Below are positions 33,980-40,927 of a stretch of DNA of 51,008 bases, one piece after another. The position numbers and the translations under genes were made by a program. Source of the stretch: Muribaculaceae bacterium (GTDB taxonomy: Bacteria; Bacteroidota; Bacteroidia; Bacteroidales; Muribaculaceae); assembly GCA_029060285.1 (NCBI GenBank), contig JAIDUH010000123.1, positions 1-51,008 on the forward strand. The letters are read 5' to 3'. The notes under the pieces were generated by a model. That model did no database searches. It saw only the letters and a list, made by a program, of their open reading frames with translations, and was not told the origin of the DNA. Numbering within the stretch: position 1 is the first letter of the stretch; every line of letters begins with the position of its first letter.

Positions 33980-34016
33980 AATACCGTATAATCTCTATGA
34001 TTATGCGGTATTTTTT
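33980..34016 (+). terminator. Terminator of purT
   Basis: AATACCGTATAATC (33980-33993) pairs with GATTATGCGGTATT (33999-34012) with one G-T wobble and a five-base loop, followed by TTTT. It lies 38 bases after the stop. Confidence 0.85.
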
Positions 34017-34067
34017 ATGTTTTAGAGCATTATTTCCGATAAAAAGAGCAAAAGAATGTGTCTGATT

Positions 34068-34099
34068 TTTGCATATGTCGTTTACGTTTGTTAACTTTG
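34068..34099 (+). promoter_or_regulatory. Bacteroidetes-type promoter for the cyd operon
   Basis: TTTG (34068-34071), a 20-base spacer and TAACTTTG (34092-34099) are a full consensus match, 20 bases before the first start codon. Confidence 0.8.
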
Positions 34100-34119
34100 C
34101 GTGATAAACTCATGTAAAT

Positions 34120-34341
34120 ATGGAAAGTATCAGTGTAAAGGCTCGCAAAATATTTGACTTCTACGTCGACGGTTTCAAAAACATGACCGTCGGCAGGAAA
34201 CTCTGGGCGATTATCTTCATAAAGGTCATCATCCTCTTTTTTGTCTTCAAGCTTTTCTTTTTCCCCAATTTACTGAAAGAAAACTACGATAACGACGATG
34301 ACCGCGCCCGGGCAGTAGCCACTGAACTCACCTCCCGCTGA
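34120..34341 (+). CDS. DUF4492 small membrane protein upstream of cydA
   Basis: 73 residues: a polar N-terminus with FYVDGFKNMTVGRKLW (residues 14-29), one membrane helix (about 30-52), then an acidic cytosolic or periplasmic tail NYDNDDDRARA. This is the build of DUF4492 proteins, which in Bacteroidetes are found directly upstream of cytochrome bd genes. By position and size it may be a small subunit or assembly factor, similar in idea to CydX, though it is not homologous as far as I can see. First gene of the operon. Confidence 0.85.
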   Translation: MESISVKARKIFDFYVDGFKNMTVGRKLWAIIFIKVIILFFVFKLFFFPNLLKENYDNDDDRARAVATELTSR

Positions 34342-34416
34342 AGATTGGAAGTTTGTCACTGGTAGCGGCTTTAGCCGATACAAAAAAATTAAATAACTTA
34401 AAAACTAAATAAACCC

Positions 34417-35958
34417 ATGGAAGATTTAATTCAAGTAGTCGACTGGTCGCGACTTCAGTTCGCATTGACCGCTATAGTCCACTGGCTTTTTGTTCCGCTT
34501 ACGATCGGAATCAGCCTTATCGTCGCCGTCATGGAGACGATCTATTATCGTACTAAATCCGAAAAATGGCTTAAGACAACGAAATTTTGGATGACTCTCT
34601 TCGCCATCAATTTCGCTATCGGTGTGGCTACCGGTATCATCCTTGAATTTGAGTTCGGCACCAACTGGTCTAACTATAGCTGGTTTGTCGGTGACATCTT
34701 CGGCGCTCCTCTTGCCATCGAAGGACTCCTCGCTTTCTTTATGGAAGCTACCTTCTTTGCTGTGATGTTCTTCGGATGGAAAAAAGTGTCAGCAGGTTTC
34801 CATCTCACGTCTACTTGGCTCGTGGCTATTGGAGTCTCTCTTTCCGCTCTTTGGATTCTCATAGCCAATGCGTGGATGCAGTATCCTGTTGGTATGGAGT
34901 TTGACCCCGACCAGATGCGCAATGTGATGTCTGATTTTATTGCAGTCGCAACTTCTCCGGTAGCTATCAATAAGTTCTTCCATGCTGTGACAAGCGGTTG
35001 GGTGCTTGCAGCAGTTTTTGTGATTGGCGTAAGCTGCATCATCGCTGCCAAAGGAAAGAATATGCAAATGGCAAAAGATTCCGTCAAGGTTGCCGGTTGG
35101 ATTGGTCTTATCGGTATGATCTTCACTATGTGGACCGGCGACGGTTCCGCTGTAGAGGTAGCTCGCGTGCAGCCTATGAAACTTGCAGCTATGGAAGGTC
35201 TCTATCGTGGCGAGATAGGGCAGGAACTCATTGGTTTCGGAATTGTAGATGAAAAAGAAAGAGACGTCAAGTGTAAGATCGCAATTCCCAAAGGTCTCTC
35301 CATCCTTGCCAATCATGATGCCAATAGCTTCGTTCCCGGTATTGACGACCTTATCGACGGCATTGCTTTGACTCCTCAAGGCGACACTCTCAATACTGTC
35401 AGCTACGCTAAGAGAATAGAAATTGGCAAGGCAGCTCAGCAGGCACTCCGTGACTATGAGGCAGCCCGCAAGGCTGGCGATGAAGCCGCTCTTGCAAATG
35501 CCCTTGAGAGAATCAAAGCCAACTATCCCTTCTTTGGTTATGGTTATTTCAATTCCCCGGAGGATGCGGTTCCGCCGGTAGCTCTCACATTCTATTCTTT
35601 CCATATAATGGTCATCGCCGGTGGTTATCTGCTTCTTTTCCTTATCGTGGCTTTGTTCATAGTATATAAGAAACCCACATGGTTTGACACTCGCCTTGCG
35701 CGCTGGATCGGTATTCTCAGCATCCCTGTAGTGTGGATATGTAGCGAGGCCGGTTGGATTGTAGCGGAAGTAGGACGTCAGCCCTGGACCATCCAGGACA
35801 TCCTTCCTGTTCAGGCAGCCGTATCAGCAGTTGCTGCAGAATCCGTTCAGCTTACATTCTGGCTCTTTGCCATCGTCTTCGCTGCCCTGATTGCAGCAGA
35901 GATCTCAATTATGGTCAACGAAGTCAAGAAAGGCACCAACCGCGAAATCACCGAATAA
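34417..35958 (+). CDS. cydA: Cytochrome bd quinol oxidase subunit I
   Basis: 513 residues with nine or so membrane helices. The N-terminal stretch DWSRLQFALTAIVHWLFVPL contains the heme b595-ligand His. The quinol-binding Q-loop follows RVQPMKLAAMEG and runs to about residue 385; it is of ordinary length with an Ala/Glu-rich helix (QQALRDYEAARKAGDEAAL). GWIVAEVGRQPW (about 447-458) is the CydA C-terminal signature. The enzyme reduces O2 to water with menaquinol at very low oxygen, protecting an otherwise anaerobic cell. Located between the DUF4492 gene and cydB. Confidence 0.97.
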   Translation: MEDLIQVVDWSRLQFALTAIVHWLFVPLTIGISLIVAVMETIYYRTKSEKWLKTTKFWMTLFAINFAIGVATGIILEFEFGTNWSNYSWFVGDIFGAPLAIEGLLAFFMEATFFAVMFFGWKKVSAGFHLTSTWLVAIGVSLSALWILIANAWMQYPVGMEFDPDQMRNVMSDFIAVATSPVAINKFFHAVTSGWVLAAVFVIGVSCIIAAKGKNMQMAKDSVKVAGWIGLIGMIFTMWTGDGSAVEVARVQPMKLAAMEGLYRGEIGQELIGFGIVDEKERDVKCKIAIPKGLSILANHDANSFVPGIDDLIDGIALTPQGDTLNTVSYAKRIEIGKAAQQALRDYEAARKAGDEAALANALERIKANYPFFGYGYFNSPEDAVPPVALTFYSFHIMVIAGGYLLLFLIVALFIVYKKPTWFDTRLARWIGILSIPVVWICSEAGWIVAEVGRQPWTIQDILPVQAAVSAVAAESVQLTFWLFAIVFAALIAAEISIMVNEVKKGTNREITE

Positions 35959-35964
35959 TTATAA

Positions 35965-36012
35965 ATTGTCTAATTGGCCTCATAGGTCCTATTAGTCCAA
36001 TAAGGCCTATAT
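35965..36012. repeat. AT-rich word array between cydA and cydB
   Basis: The spacer repeats variants of CTAATTGGCCTCATAGG and CCTATTAGTCCAATAAGG. It resembles the array upstream of the CobW-family gene (12621-12690). No terminator-like structure is apparent, so cydB is presumably read from the same transcript. Confidence 0.5.
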
Positions 36013-36039
36013 CCCTAACTAACAATAAACAAAAAAACA

Positions 36040-37173
36040 ATGGAAACATTACAAATATATTGGTGGCTTCTTATAGCAGTGCTCGGAGGCGTACTCGTAT
36101 TCATGCTGTTCGTACAGGGTGGTCAGAGCCTTTTGCTCGAGACCCGCGGTTCGATGGCTAAAAATCTTATCGTTAACTCACTGGGACGCAAGTGGGAACT
36201 TACCTTTACCACACTCGTGGTGTTTGGCGGAGCTTTCTTTGCATCCTTCCCCCTCTTTTATTCTACATCCTTCGGCGGTGCCTACTGGCTCTGGATGGCA
36301 ATCCTGTTCAGCTTCGTCCTTCAGGCTGTCAGCTATGAATTTCGTCGTAAGACAGGCAATCTCTATGGCACAGGCACGTATGATGCTTTCCTTCTCATCA
36401 ACGGCGTTGTAGGTTGCGTGCTTATCGGCGTCGCAGTAGGTATCTTATTCTTCGGTGGCGAATTCTCCGTCACACGAGGCAACATCCTCGATGGCAGCTC
36501 TCCTGTGATTTCCGTATGGGCTCCCTCTCACGGACTCGAGGCCATTGCTTGCTGGAAAAACCTCCTCGTTGGTTTCACTCTCTTCTTCCTTGCCCGCATG
36601 AATGCGGCCCTCTATCTTATGAACTCCATCGATGATGGCCCGAAAGTATTCAATGCTTTGAGAATGAAAGCTATCCTTAATGGTCTAATTTTCGTGGTTC
36701 TTTTCCTTGCCCTTGTTGCCGTGGTCCTTACCTCAGACGGTTACACAGTGGAACCCGATGGCAAGGTCGTGGCAGTTCCATATAAATATGCCATTAATTT
36801 GATCGAAATGTGGTGGATACTTGTGTTCCTTCTCATTGGCGTAGTGATGGTGCTCATAGGTTATGCCTTGACAGCATTCAAGAAAGAATACAGTGGTGGA
36901 ATATGGTGGACAGGAGCTGGCACAATCATCACTATTGTCAGCCTACTCTGTGACCTCGCCTACAACAACACCTGCTACATGCCGTCGCTCACCGATCCGC
37001 AGTCGTCGCTCACCATCGCCAACAGCAGCAGCACCGAATTCACCCTCACTGTCATGTCATGGGTATCGCTCTTGGTTCCAGTAGTGATCCTCTACATCTG
37101 GTATGTCTGGAGCAAGATGAATGCCACCCCGATGACCCCAAAAGACGTAGAAGAAGATCCTCATTCCTACTAA
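36040..37173 (+). CDS. cydB: Cytochrome bd quinol oxidase subunit II
   Basis: 377 residues with eight or nine membrane helices. The N-terminus ETLQIYWWLLIAVLGGVLVF and the stretch AVSYEFRRKTGNLYGTGTYD are typical CydB sequences. It forms the heterodimer with CydA, located 81 bases upstream. The C-terminus ends in a short cytosolic tail, PMTPKDVEEDPHSY. A clear terminator closes the operon at 37196. Confidence 0.95.
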   Translation: METLQIYWWLLIAVLGGVLVFMLFVQGGQSLLLETRGSMAKNLIVNSLGRKWELTFTTLVVFGGAFFASFPLFYSTSFGGAYWLWMAILFSFVLQAVSYEFRRKTGNLYGTGTYDAFLLINGVVGCVLIGVAVGILFFGGEFSVTRGNILDGSSPVISVWAPSHGLEAIACWKNLLVGFTLFFLARMNAALYLMNSIDDGPKVFNALRMKAILNGLIFVVLFLALVAVVLTSDGYTVEPDGKVVAVPYKYAINLIEMWWILVFLLIGVVMVLIGYALTAFKKEYSGGIWWTGAGTIITIVSLLCDLAYNNTCYMPSLTDPQSSLTIANSSSTEFTLTVMSWVSLLVPVVILYIWYVWSKMNATPMTPKDVEEDPHSY

Positions 37174-37195
37174 TTAGAAATTAAAGAATAAAAAA

Positions 37196-37238
37196 TGCGT
37201 GCAGAAGAGATATTAAGTCTCCTTCTGCACGCAATTTT
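37196..37238 (+). terminator. Terminator of the cyd operon
   Basis: TGCGTGCAGAAG (37196-37207) is exactly complementary to 37222-37233, with a 14-base loop, and is followed by ATTTTAATT. It lies 22 bases after the cydB stop. Confidence 0.82.
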
Positions 37239-37329
37239 AATTGCCCTGCCACCATTTGACAGGGAGAGTATTCTAAGGTCAAAAGTTTAGATCTTAGAAT
37301 CTACATCTTGTAAAGGTCATCATCATAAA

Positions 37330-37361
37330 TTTGCAGAAAAAAGAAAAAATCGCTAAATTTG
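37330..37361 (+). promoter_or_regulatory. Bacteroidetes-type promoter for the regulator-kinase pair
   Basis: TTTG (37330-37333), a 20-base spacer and TAAATTTG (37354-37361) match the consensus, 26 bases before the start at 37388. An imperfectly spaced inverted repeat (ATTCTAAG at 37270-37277 with CTTAGAAT at 37293-37300) lies 30 bases upstream of the -33 element and could be an operator. Confidence 0.7.
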
Positions 37362-37387
37362 CGCTCCAAACCAATTGAACAGACATA

Positions 37388-37942
37388 ATGACACTAAATT
37401 CTTTGCAGCTCGAAAAACTTTCAGAAAAGATTGGTCAGGACGTCACTACGCCTGCCGGAGCCTCTGTATTGTGTCTTGATTTAGAAAAAAGGGGGATTTT
37501 TATTGGCCTTAATACAGTGAAGCGCCTTGTAGGTGTAATTCCTTCTGATGTCACTCCTCGAAAAACTACCCTTAATATTATAGCTAACTATTTGGGGTAT
37601 CCTAATTGGGATCTTCTTCAAGAGGATACTGCAATGGAGGGTTCAGGTTTTGGAAGAAAAGACATTTTCATTGAGATGTCGGAGCTGGATAAAGATGCTG
37701 TAGTGGAAGTCTGTTGGAAACCGGACCGTAGAATCCTTATCCGCCATGACGGAAACAACCGGTACTCGGTCCTTAAATCGGAGAACAGTAAGCTGCGCCC
37801 GGGCGACCTGCTATCCCTATCTCAGCTTGCCATAGGATTTCCTTTCATCGCCGACAATGTAATCCGCGACCTGAAATCCCTCGGATGCTACCGCGCAGCC
37901 GACGGCGCCGGCATCACCCGTCTTGATGTGTTAGAAGATTGA
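37388..37942 (+). CDS. Bacteroidetes-type putative regulator, unknown family
   Basis: 184 residues, soluble. The N-terminal 75 residues (LSEKIGQD..., GLNTVKRLVGVIPSD, then TLNIIANYLGYPNWDLLQ) resemble a helical, HTH-like module that I recall at the N-termini of many Bacteroidetes proteins; it fits a DNA-binding or protein-binding role. Residues 85-185 look beta-rich and include EVCWKPDRRILIRHDGNNRY and ENSKLRPGDLLSL. No Pfam name comes to mind with certainty. It lies seven bases before the kinase gene and has its own promoter, so the two are almost surely co-expressed; it could be the kinase's substrate or partner (inference). Confidence 0.7.
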   Translation: MTLNSLQLEKLSEKIGQDVTTPAGASVLCLDLEKRGIFIGLNTVKRLVGVIPSDVTPRKTTLNIIANYLGYPNWDLLQEDTAMEGSGFGRKDIFIEMSELDKDAVVEVCWKPDRRILIRHDGNNRYSVLKSENSKLRPGDLLSLSQLAIGFPFIADNVIRDLKSLGCYRAADGAGITRLDVLED

Positions 37943-37949
37943 TAAGGCT

Positions 37950-39197
37950 ATGGAAAGTGGATTTGTCTCAGACCTCAATATGGGCATAGAATCTGGCTGG
38001 CAGCCCATTCCACATCACGGATCAGGACATTTCGAATTCTTTAAAGTAAGACATTTCGGAGCTCTTTTATTTGCGAAACGTCCAGCTGCTGCCTTTCGCA
38101 ACGATCTTGTCACTGTTGAATCCTTAAAGAAAGAGTTCTATATAGGATATAACCTCAACCATCCATCAATTGTAAAATACTTAAAGATGGAGGATGGTGC
38201 TGTGTTTGAGGAATATGTAGATGGTGTGTCTCTACGACAGATGATAGATTTTGGTGATATCCGTCTAAGATCACCACAGTTTTTGGAGCAAATATGTAGA
38301 AGTCTTATCGAGACTGTGTCATATCTCCATAGTCATGGTGTGATCCACAACGATATCAAACCGGAAAATGTGATGATAGCGAGGATTGACAATCAGCTTA
38401 AACTTGTCGATCTTGGGGCAGCTACAAGCGATATGTGGGATGCAACTGGTGGATTTACTCCATCCTACTGCGCTCCTGAGCAAGGAATAACCTCCACAAA
38501 TGTATATACCGACATCTTCCTCATAGGCAAACTGATGGAACAATTGGCTGCTATTGCCGGTGTCAAAAGTCTATGGAGAAAATTTATAAGGAAGGCCACT
38601 TGCAAATATGTTTATGGAAGATTTTATTCAGACAAAGAAGCATTAGAAGCAATACCAAGCTATAAGCGGAGTCAACGTCTTAAGTTAGGTTTGGCAATCA
38701 CGGTTATTGTTGTGGTGAACGTCATTGCATTTATCTTCAGTTATAATTCTACTTATGAAGATAATTATGAAGATAAGAAAATTAATGATCAAGTAGATAA
38801 TATAGTTTCAAAGTCGGACATTTCAATTATTTCAGATCCGATTTCAGAAGCCATTGATAATGGAAAAGCACTTTTTGAGCAGGCTAATGATTCGATATAT
38901 GCGGATATGAATGCGAAAATCAGTAGGTTTACTGCAAATAGGTTTAAAAAACTCATATTCCCAAAATGCCGGATTTTTGCGAAAATGCCTGAAGGACCGG
39001 ATAAAGACAATTTTGGAGCTGACATTGACACCATAATTAATTCTGTGATTAATGAAGTGTTGAAATTTGCTGTAGAGTCAGCTAAGCCATATGAGGAGAA
39101 TGACTATTATTATTATGCACTTTCATGTTTCAAATCTTCCTTAGAAGAGCAATATGATATTGCCGATAGCATTAAATATTCGGCACCTGTACCTTAA
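37950..39197 (+). CDS. Membrane Ser/Thr protein kinase
   Basis: 415 residues. The kinase domain (about 15-235) has the ATP-site Lys43 (FAKRP), an alpha-C Glu62, catalytic loop HNDIKPEN (133-140), DLG (154-156) and the activation-loop end YCAPEQ (173-178), so it should be active; the Gly-rich loop is weak (HHGSGHF). One membrane helix follows at about 245-265, then 150 residues outside the cytoplasm, acidic and helical, with no PASTA repeats. It may sense an envelope signal and phosphorylate cytosolic proteins. The tubulin-like gene 1.7 kb downstream and the regulator just upstream are the obvious candidate partners. Confidence 0.88.
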   Translation: MESGFVSDLNMGIESGWQPIPHHGSGHFEFFKVRHFGALLFAKRPAAAFRNDLVTVESLKKEFYIGYNLNHPSIVKYLKMEDGAVFEEYVDGVSLRQMIDFGDIRLRSPQFLEQICRSLIETVSYLHSHGVIHNDIKPENVMIARIDNQLKLVDLGAATSDMWDATGGFTPSYCAPEQGITSTNVYTDIFLIGKLMEQLAAIAGVKSLWRKFIRKATCKYVYGRFYSDKEALEAIPSYKRSQRLKLGLAITVIVVVNVIAFIFSYNSTYEDNYEDKKINDQVDNIVSKSDISIISDPISEAIDNGKALFEQANDSIYADMNAKISRFTANRFKKLIFPKCRIFAKMPEGPDKDNFGADIDTIINSVINEVLKFAVESAKPYEENDYYYYALSCFKSSLEEQYDIADSIKYSAPVP

Positions 39198-39250
39198 CCC
39201 AAATAAAAGAATCCGGTTTTTCAGTTTGGACAATATGGACAATAAATAGC

Positions 39251-39281
39251 TTGGATTTTTCAAAAAAAGTCTATAATTTTG
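39251..39281 (+). promoter_or_regulatory. Promoter candidate ahead of a palindromic leader
   Basis: TTGG at 39251 and TAATTTTG at 39274-39281 form a fair -33/-7 pair. The predicted start falls inside the perfect hairpin at 39285-39307. What is transcribed is unclear: only mini-frames of 5 and 10 codons are seen before the next promoter at 39384. Confidence 0.5.
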
Positions 39282-39284
39282 CAA

Positions 39285-39307
39285 CGTGAGATTTAAAAAA
39301 TCTCACG
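39285..39307. repeat. Perfect 10-bp inverted repeat at a promoter start site
   Basis: CGTGAGATTT (39285-39294) and AAATCTCACG (39298-39307) with a three-base centre. It starts four bases after the -7 element at 39274-39281. No T-run follows, so it could be an operator or a 5' stabilising hairpin rather than the kinase gene's terminator. Confidence 0.7.
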
Positions 39308-39383
39308 TCCCTATTGTCTTGGACACATACGCATCAGGTTTGTCGAAGATGAAAAAAAATTCGTAATATTTCTTTAGATGAAA

Positions 39384-39415
39384 TTTGCATATTTCAACAA
39401 TAAATATTAACTTTG
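39384..39415 (+). promoter_or_regulatory. Bacteroidetes-type promoter for the candidate structured RNA
   Basis: TTTG (39384-39387), a 20-base spacer and TAACTTTG (39408-39415) are a full consensus match. No gene start follows for more than 350 bases, but a hairpin-rich, terminator-ended stretch does. Confidence 0.75.
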
Positions 39416-39421
39416 CGAATC

Positions 39422-39715
39422 TTCTATGCCGGAATCATCCCTGATGATTCCCAAATGGAAGATAGACATATAAGATTGGAAGCGTAATTTGCTTGCATTG
39501 TCGCGATGAATCCTGGAAAAATTCAACCGATTGACAACTGCAACAGAGTGCGCCTCCTCTTGGTAAGTATGGACAGAATTGTATCCCTATGGATAGGGGA
39601 TTTTATATCCGTATGCATCAAGAGCGAGGGTCACATGCTGTTGATGTCAATCAGGTCTTTCCAGGAACCTATCGCGAGTCTACAGCAAATTGTGGCTCGC
39701 GCTCTTCTTTTTTAT
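39422..39715 (+). ncRNA. Candidate structured non-coding RNA, about 290 nt
   Basis: The region begins just after a consensus promoter and ends at a hairpin plus T-tract. A perfect stem GGAATCATC/GATGATTCC lies at 39431-39451, enclosed by a second pairing ATCTTC/GAAGAT (39419-39424 with 39458-39463); the outer arm starts slightly before the nominal 5' end. Further local pairings occur at AAGC...GCTT (about 39481-39495) and CCCTAT...ATAGGG (39585-39598). An open frame starting at 39506 crosses it, but its amino acids look unlike a protein and read through the terminator, so I regard that as chance. I checked for tmRNA, RNase P and SRP core sequences and found none; 6S RNA cannot be excluded. 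Confidence 0.5.
39674..39714 (+). terminator. Terminator of the candidate structured RNA
   Basis: GCGAGTC (39674-39680) pairs with GGCTCGC (39694-39700) with one G-T wobble, followed by TTCTTTTTT. The next gene starts 65 bases downstream. Confidence 0.7.
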
Positions 39716-39778
39716 ATGCCATTGCTAACTTTAACATCAACCCCGCCTCCGAGCCACCGGCAAAATTTTTATTTAAAG

Positions 39779-40336
39779 ATGGCAATATATCAAAGAGTTT
39801 GTGGTCGCTGTGGTTATTCTTCGGGTTTAGAAAATCAGATGTCTTACAATGATGTAGAGTGTCCTATGTGTGGTTTTCAAACTTTTCGTTCTCAAATTAT
39901 CCATGAAAGTGTTGAGGAGAGAGAGATCAGGTTAGCCGAAGAAGAAAAAAGACGCAAGTTTGGGAAGATTTGTGGAGTAGGTATAGCTGCTTTTATTGCT
40001 TTGGTTTTTCCAGGTATTTTGATGTTGATGTTGGTTCATCAGATTACGGAGATTGAATCTGCATTCTGGAATTGTTTTATTGCAATTGCATTAAGTGGAG
40101 CATTACTCCTGGCATTTAGGAGAAACATTATGACATATTTGTTTGTAGATGGTATAGTTATCGTAATCAGTACGATATTGGCTTGGTGTATTAAAAGTTT
40201 TTCTCCTTGGTCATTCGCGTTCGCAGTCCTTGGTAATGGATGGGGATTTGTTTTTGTACCGCTTCTGGGAATTCTCGCTCTTAGTTACATAATTCCGGGT
40301 GGGCTTGCCTACATAAAGAAAGTACAAGAAAGTTGA
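39779..40336 (+). CDS. Zinc-ribbon membrane protein of unknown function
   Basis: 185 residues from ATG 39779. The frame is open for 91 codons upstream, but these cross the terminator and structured-RNA candidate, and 39779 gives an N-terminus like the other zinc-ribbon protein of this locus (both start MAI). Cys8, Cys11, Cys28 and Cys31 form a zinc ribbon, followed by a charged helix (ESVEEREIRLAEEEKRRK) and four membrane helices (about 65-180). A -7-like TAACTTTA lies at 39726. The ribbon is expected in the cytoplasm, where it could bind the tubulin-like protein or nucleic acid. No family name is known to me. Confidence 0.72.
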   Translation: MAIYQRVCGRCGYSSGLENQMSYNDVECPMCGFQTFRSQIIHESVEEREIRLAEEEKRRKFGKICGVGIAAFIALVFPGILMLMLVHQITEIESAFWNCFIAIALSGALLLAFRRNIMTYLFVDGIVIVISTILAWCIKSFSPWSFAFAVLGNGWGFVFVPLLGILALSYIIPGGLAYIKKVQES

Positions 40337-40355
40337 TAGACGTATAATAAGTTTG

Positions 40356-40910
40356 ATGGACGTATTTGACTTCGTTTCTAGCGGATTCTGGAGTGTACTC
40401 GGCGGTTTACTGACTTCGTTGTTGATTGCCGGTGTTCTATTGATGTATTCTACGCAATACACCAAGAGAGGCTCTGTTGAGCCGCTACCATTGGTGTTAT
40501 GCCTCTTGTTGTTTTGCTTGCTTTTTTATCAGACCACTTTGATGTATGGTGCTATCGGGAGCAAGAGTATCGCATTGGATTTCATAAGCGCTTGTCATTT
40601 GCAGTTTGGCGATGAAATAGACGGAGAAGAATTGAAAAGTCAGATGACAACTCTTATTAAAAAGAATCCATTGATATCTTTCTTTATAGACTATGGTGAT
40701 TTGGAAGACTTCGACTGGTCTCAACCAATTAAGTCCCTCCGTATAGTAGTATCTCGTGAATATAATTGGTATATTTTCCGACGTATTGTATGGTCCGTTG
40801 TCTTCACTGGAATTGCTTTCGTTGGAATTATGCTGTCAATGGGCAGATCTCATAGATCACGTAAACGTAAAAGATCTTACAGTTTCGATGATGATATAGA
40901 CTTAGATTAA
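40356..40910 (+). CDS. Membrane protein of unknown function
   Basis: 184 residues from ATG 40356. Two membrane helices near the N-terminus (about 12-33 and 44-65), a soluble segment of about 75 residues with EIDGEELKSQMTTLIKKNP, a third helix (about 145-163) and a basic-then-acidic cytosolic tail (RSHRSRKRKRSYSFDDDIDLD). Nothing recognisable. It lies 19 bases after the zinc-ribbon gene and 17 before the tubulin-like gene, so it is part of the same transcript and probably of the same complex. Confidence 0.75.
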   Translation: MDVFDFVSSGFWSVLGGLLTSLLIAGVLLMYSTQYTKRGSVEPLPLVLCLLLFCLLFYQTTLMYGAIGSKSIALDFISACHLQFGDEIDGEELKSQMTTLIKKNPLISFFIDYGDLEDFDWSQPIKSLRIVVSREYNWYIFRRIVWSVVFTGIAFVGIMLSMGRSHRSRKRKRSYSFDDDIDLD

Positions 40911-40927
40911 CCAATATAAATTTATAC

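Noticed and set aside
39506-39778. In-frame extension of the zinc-ribbon membrane protein by 91 residues from ATG 39506
   Set aside because: It would run across a hairpin/T-tract terminator and stem-forming sequence, its residues show no protein-like pattern, and the internal ATG at 39779 gives a clean N-terminal zinc ribbon.
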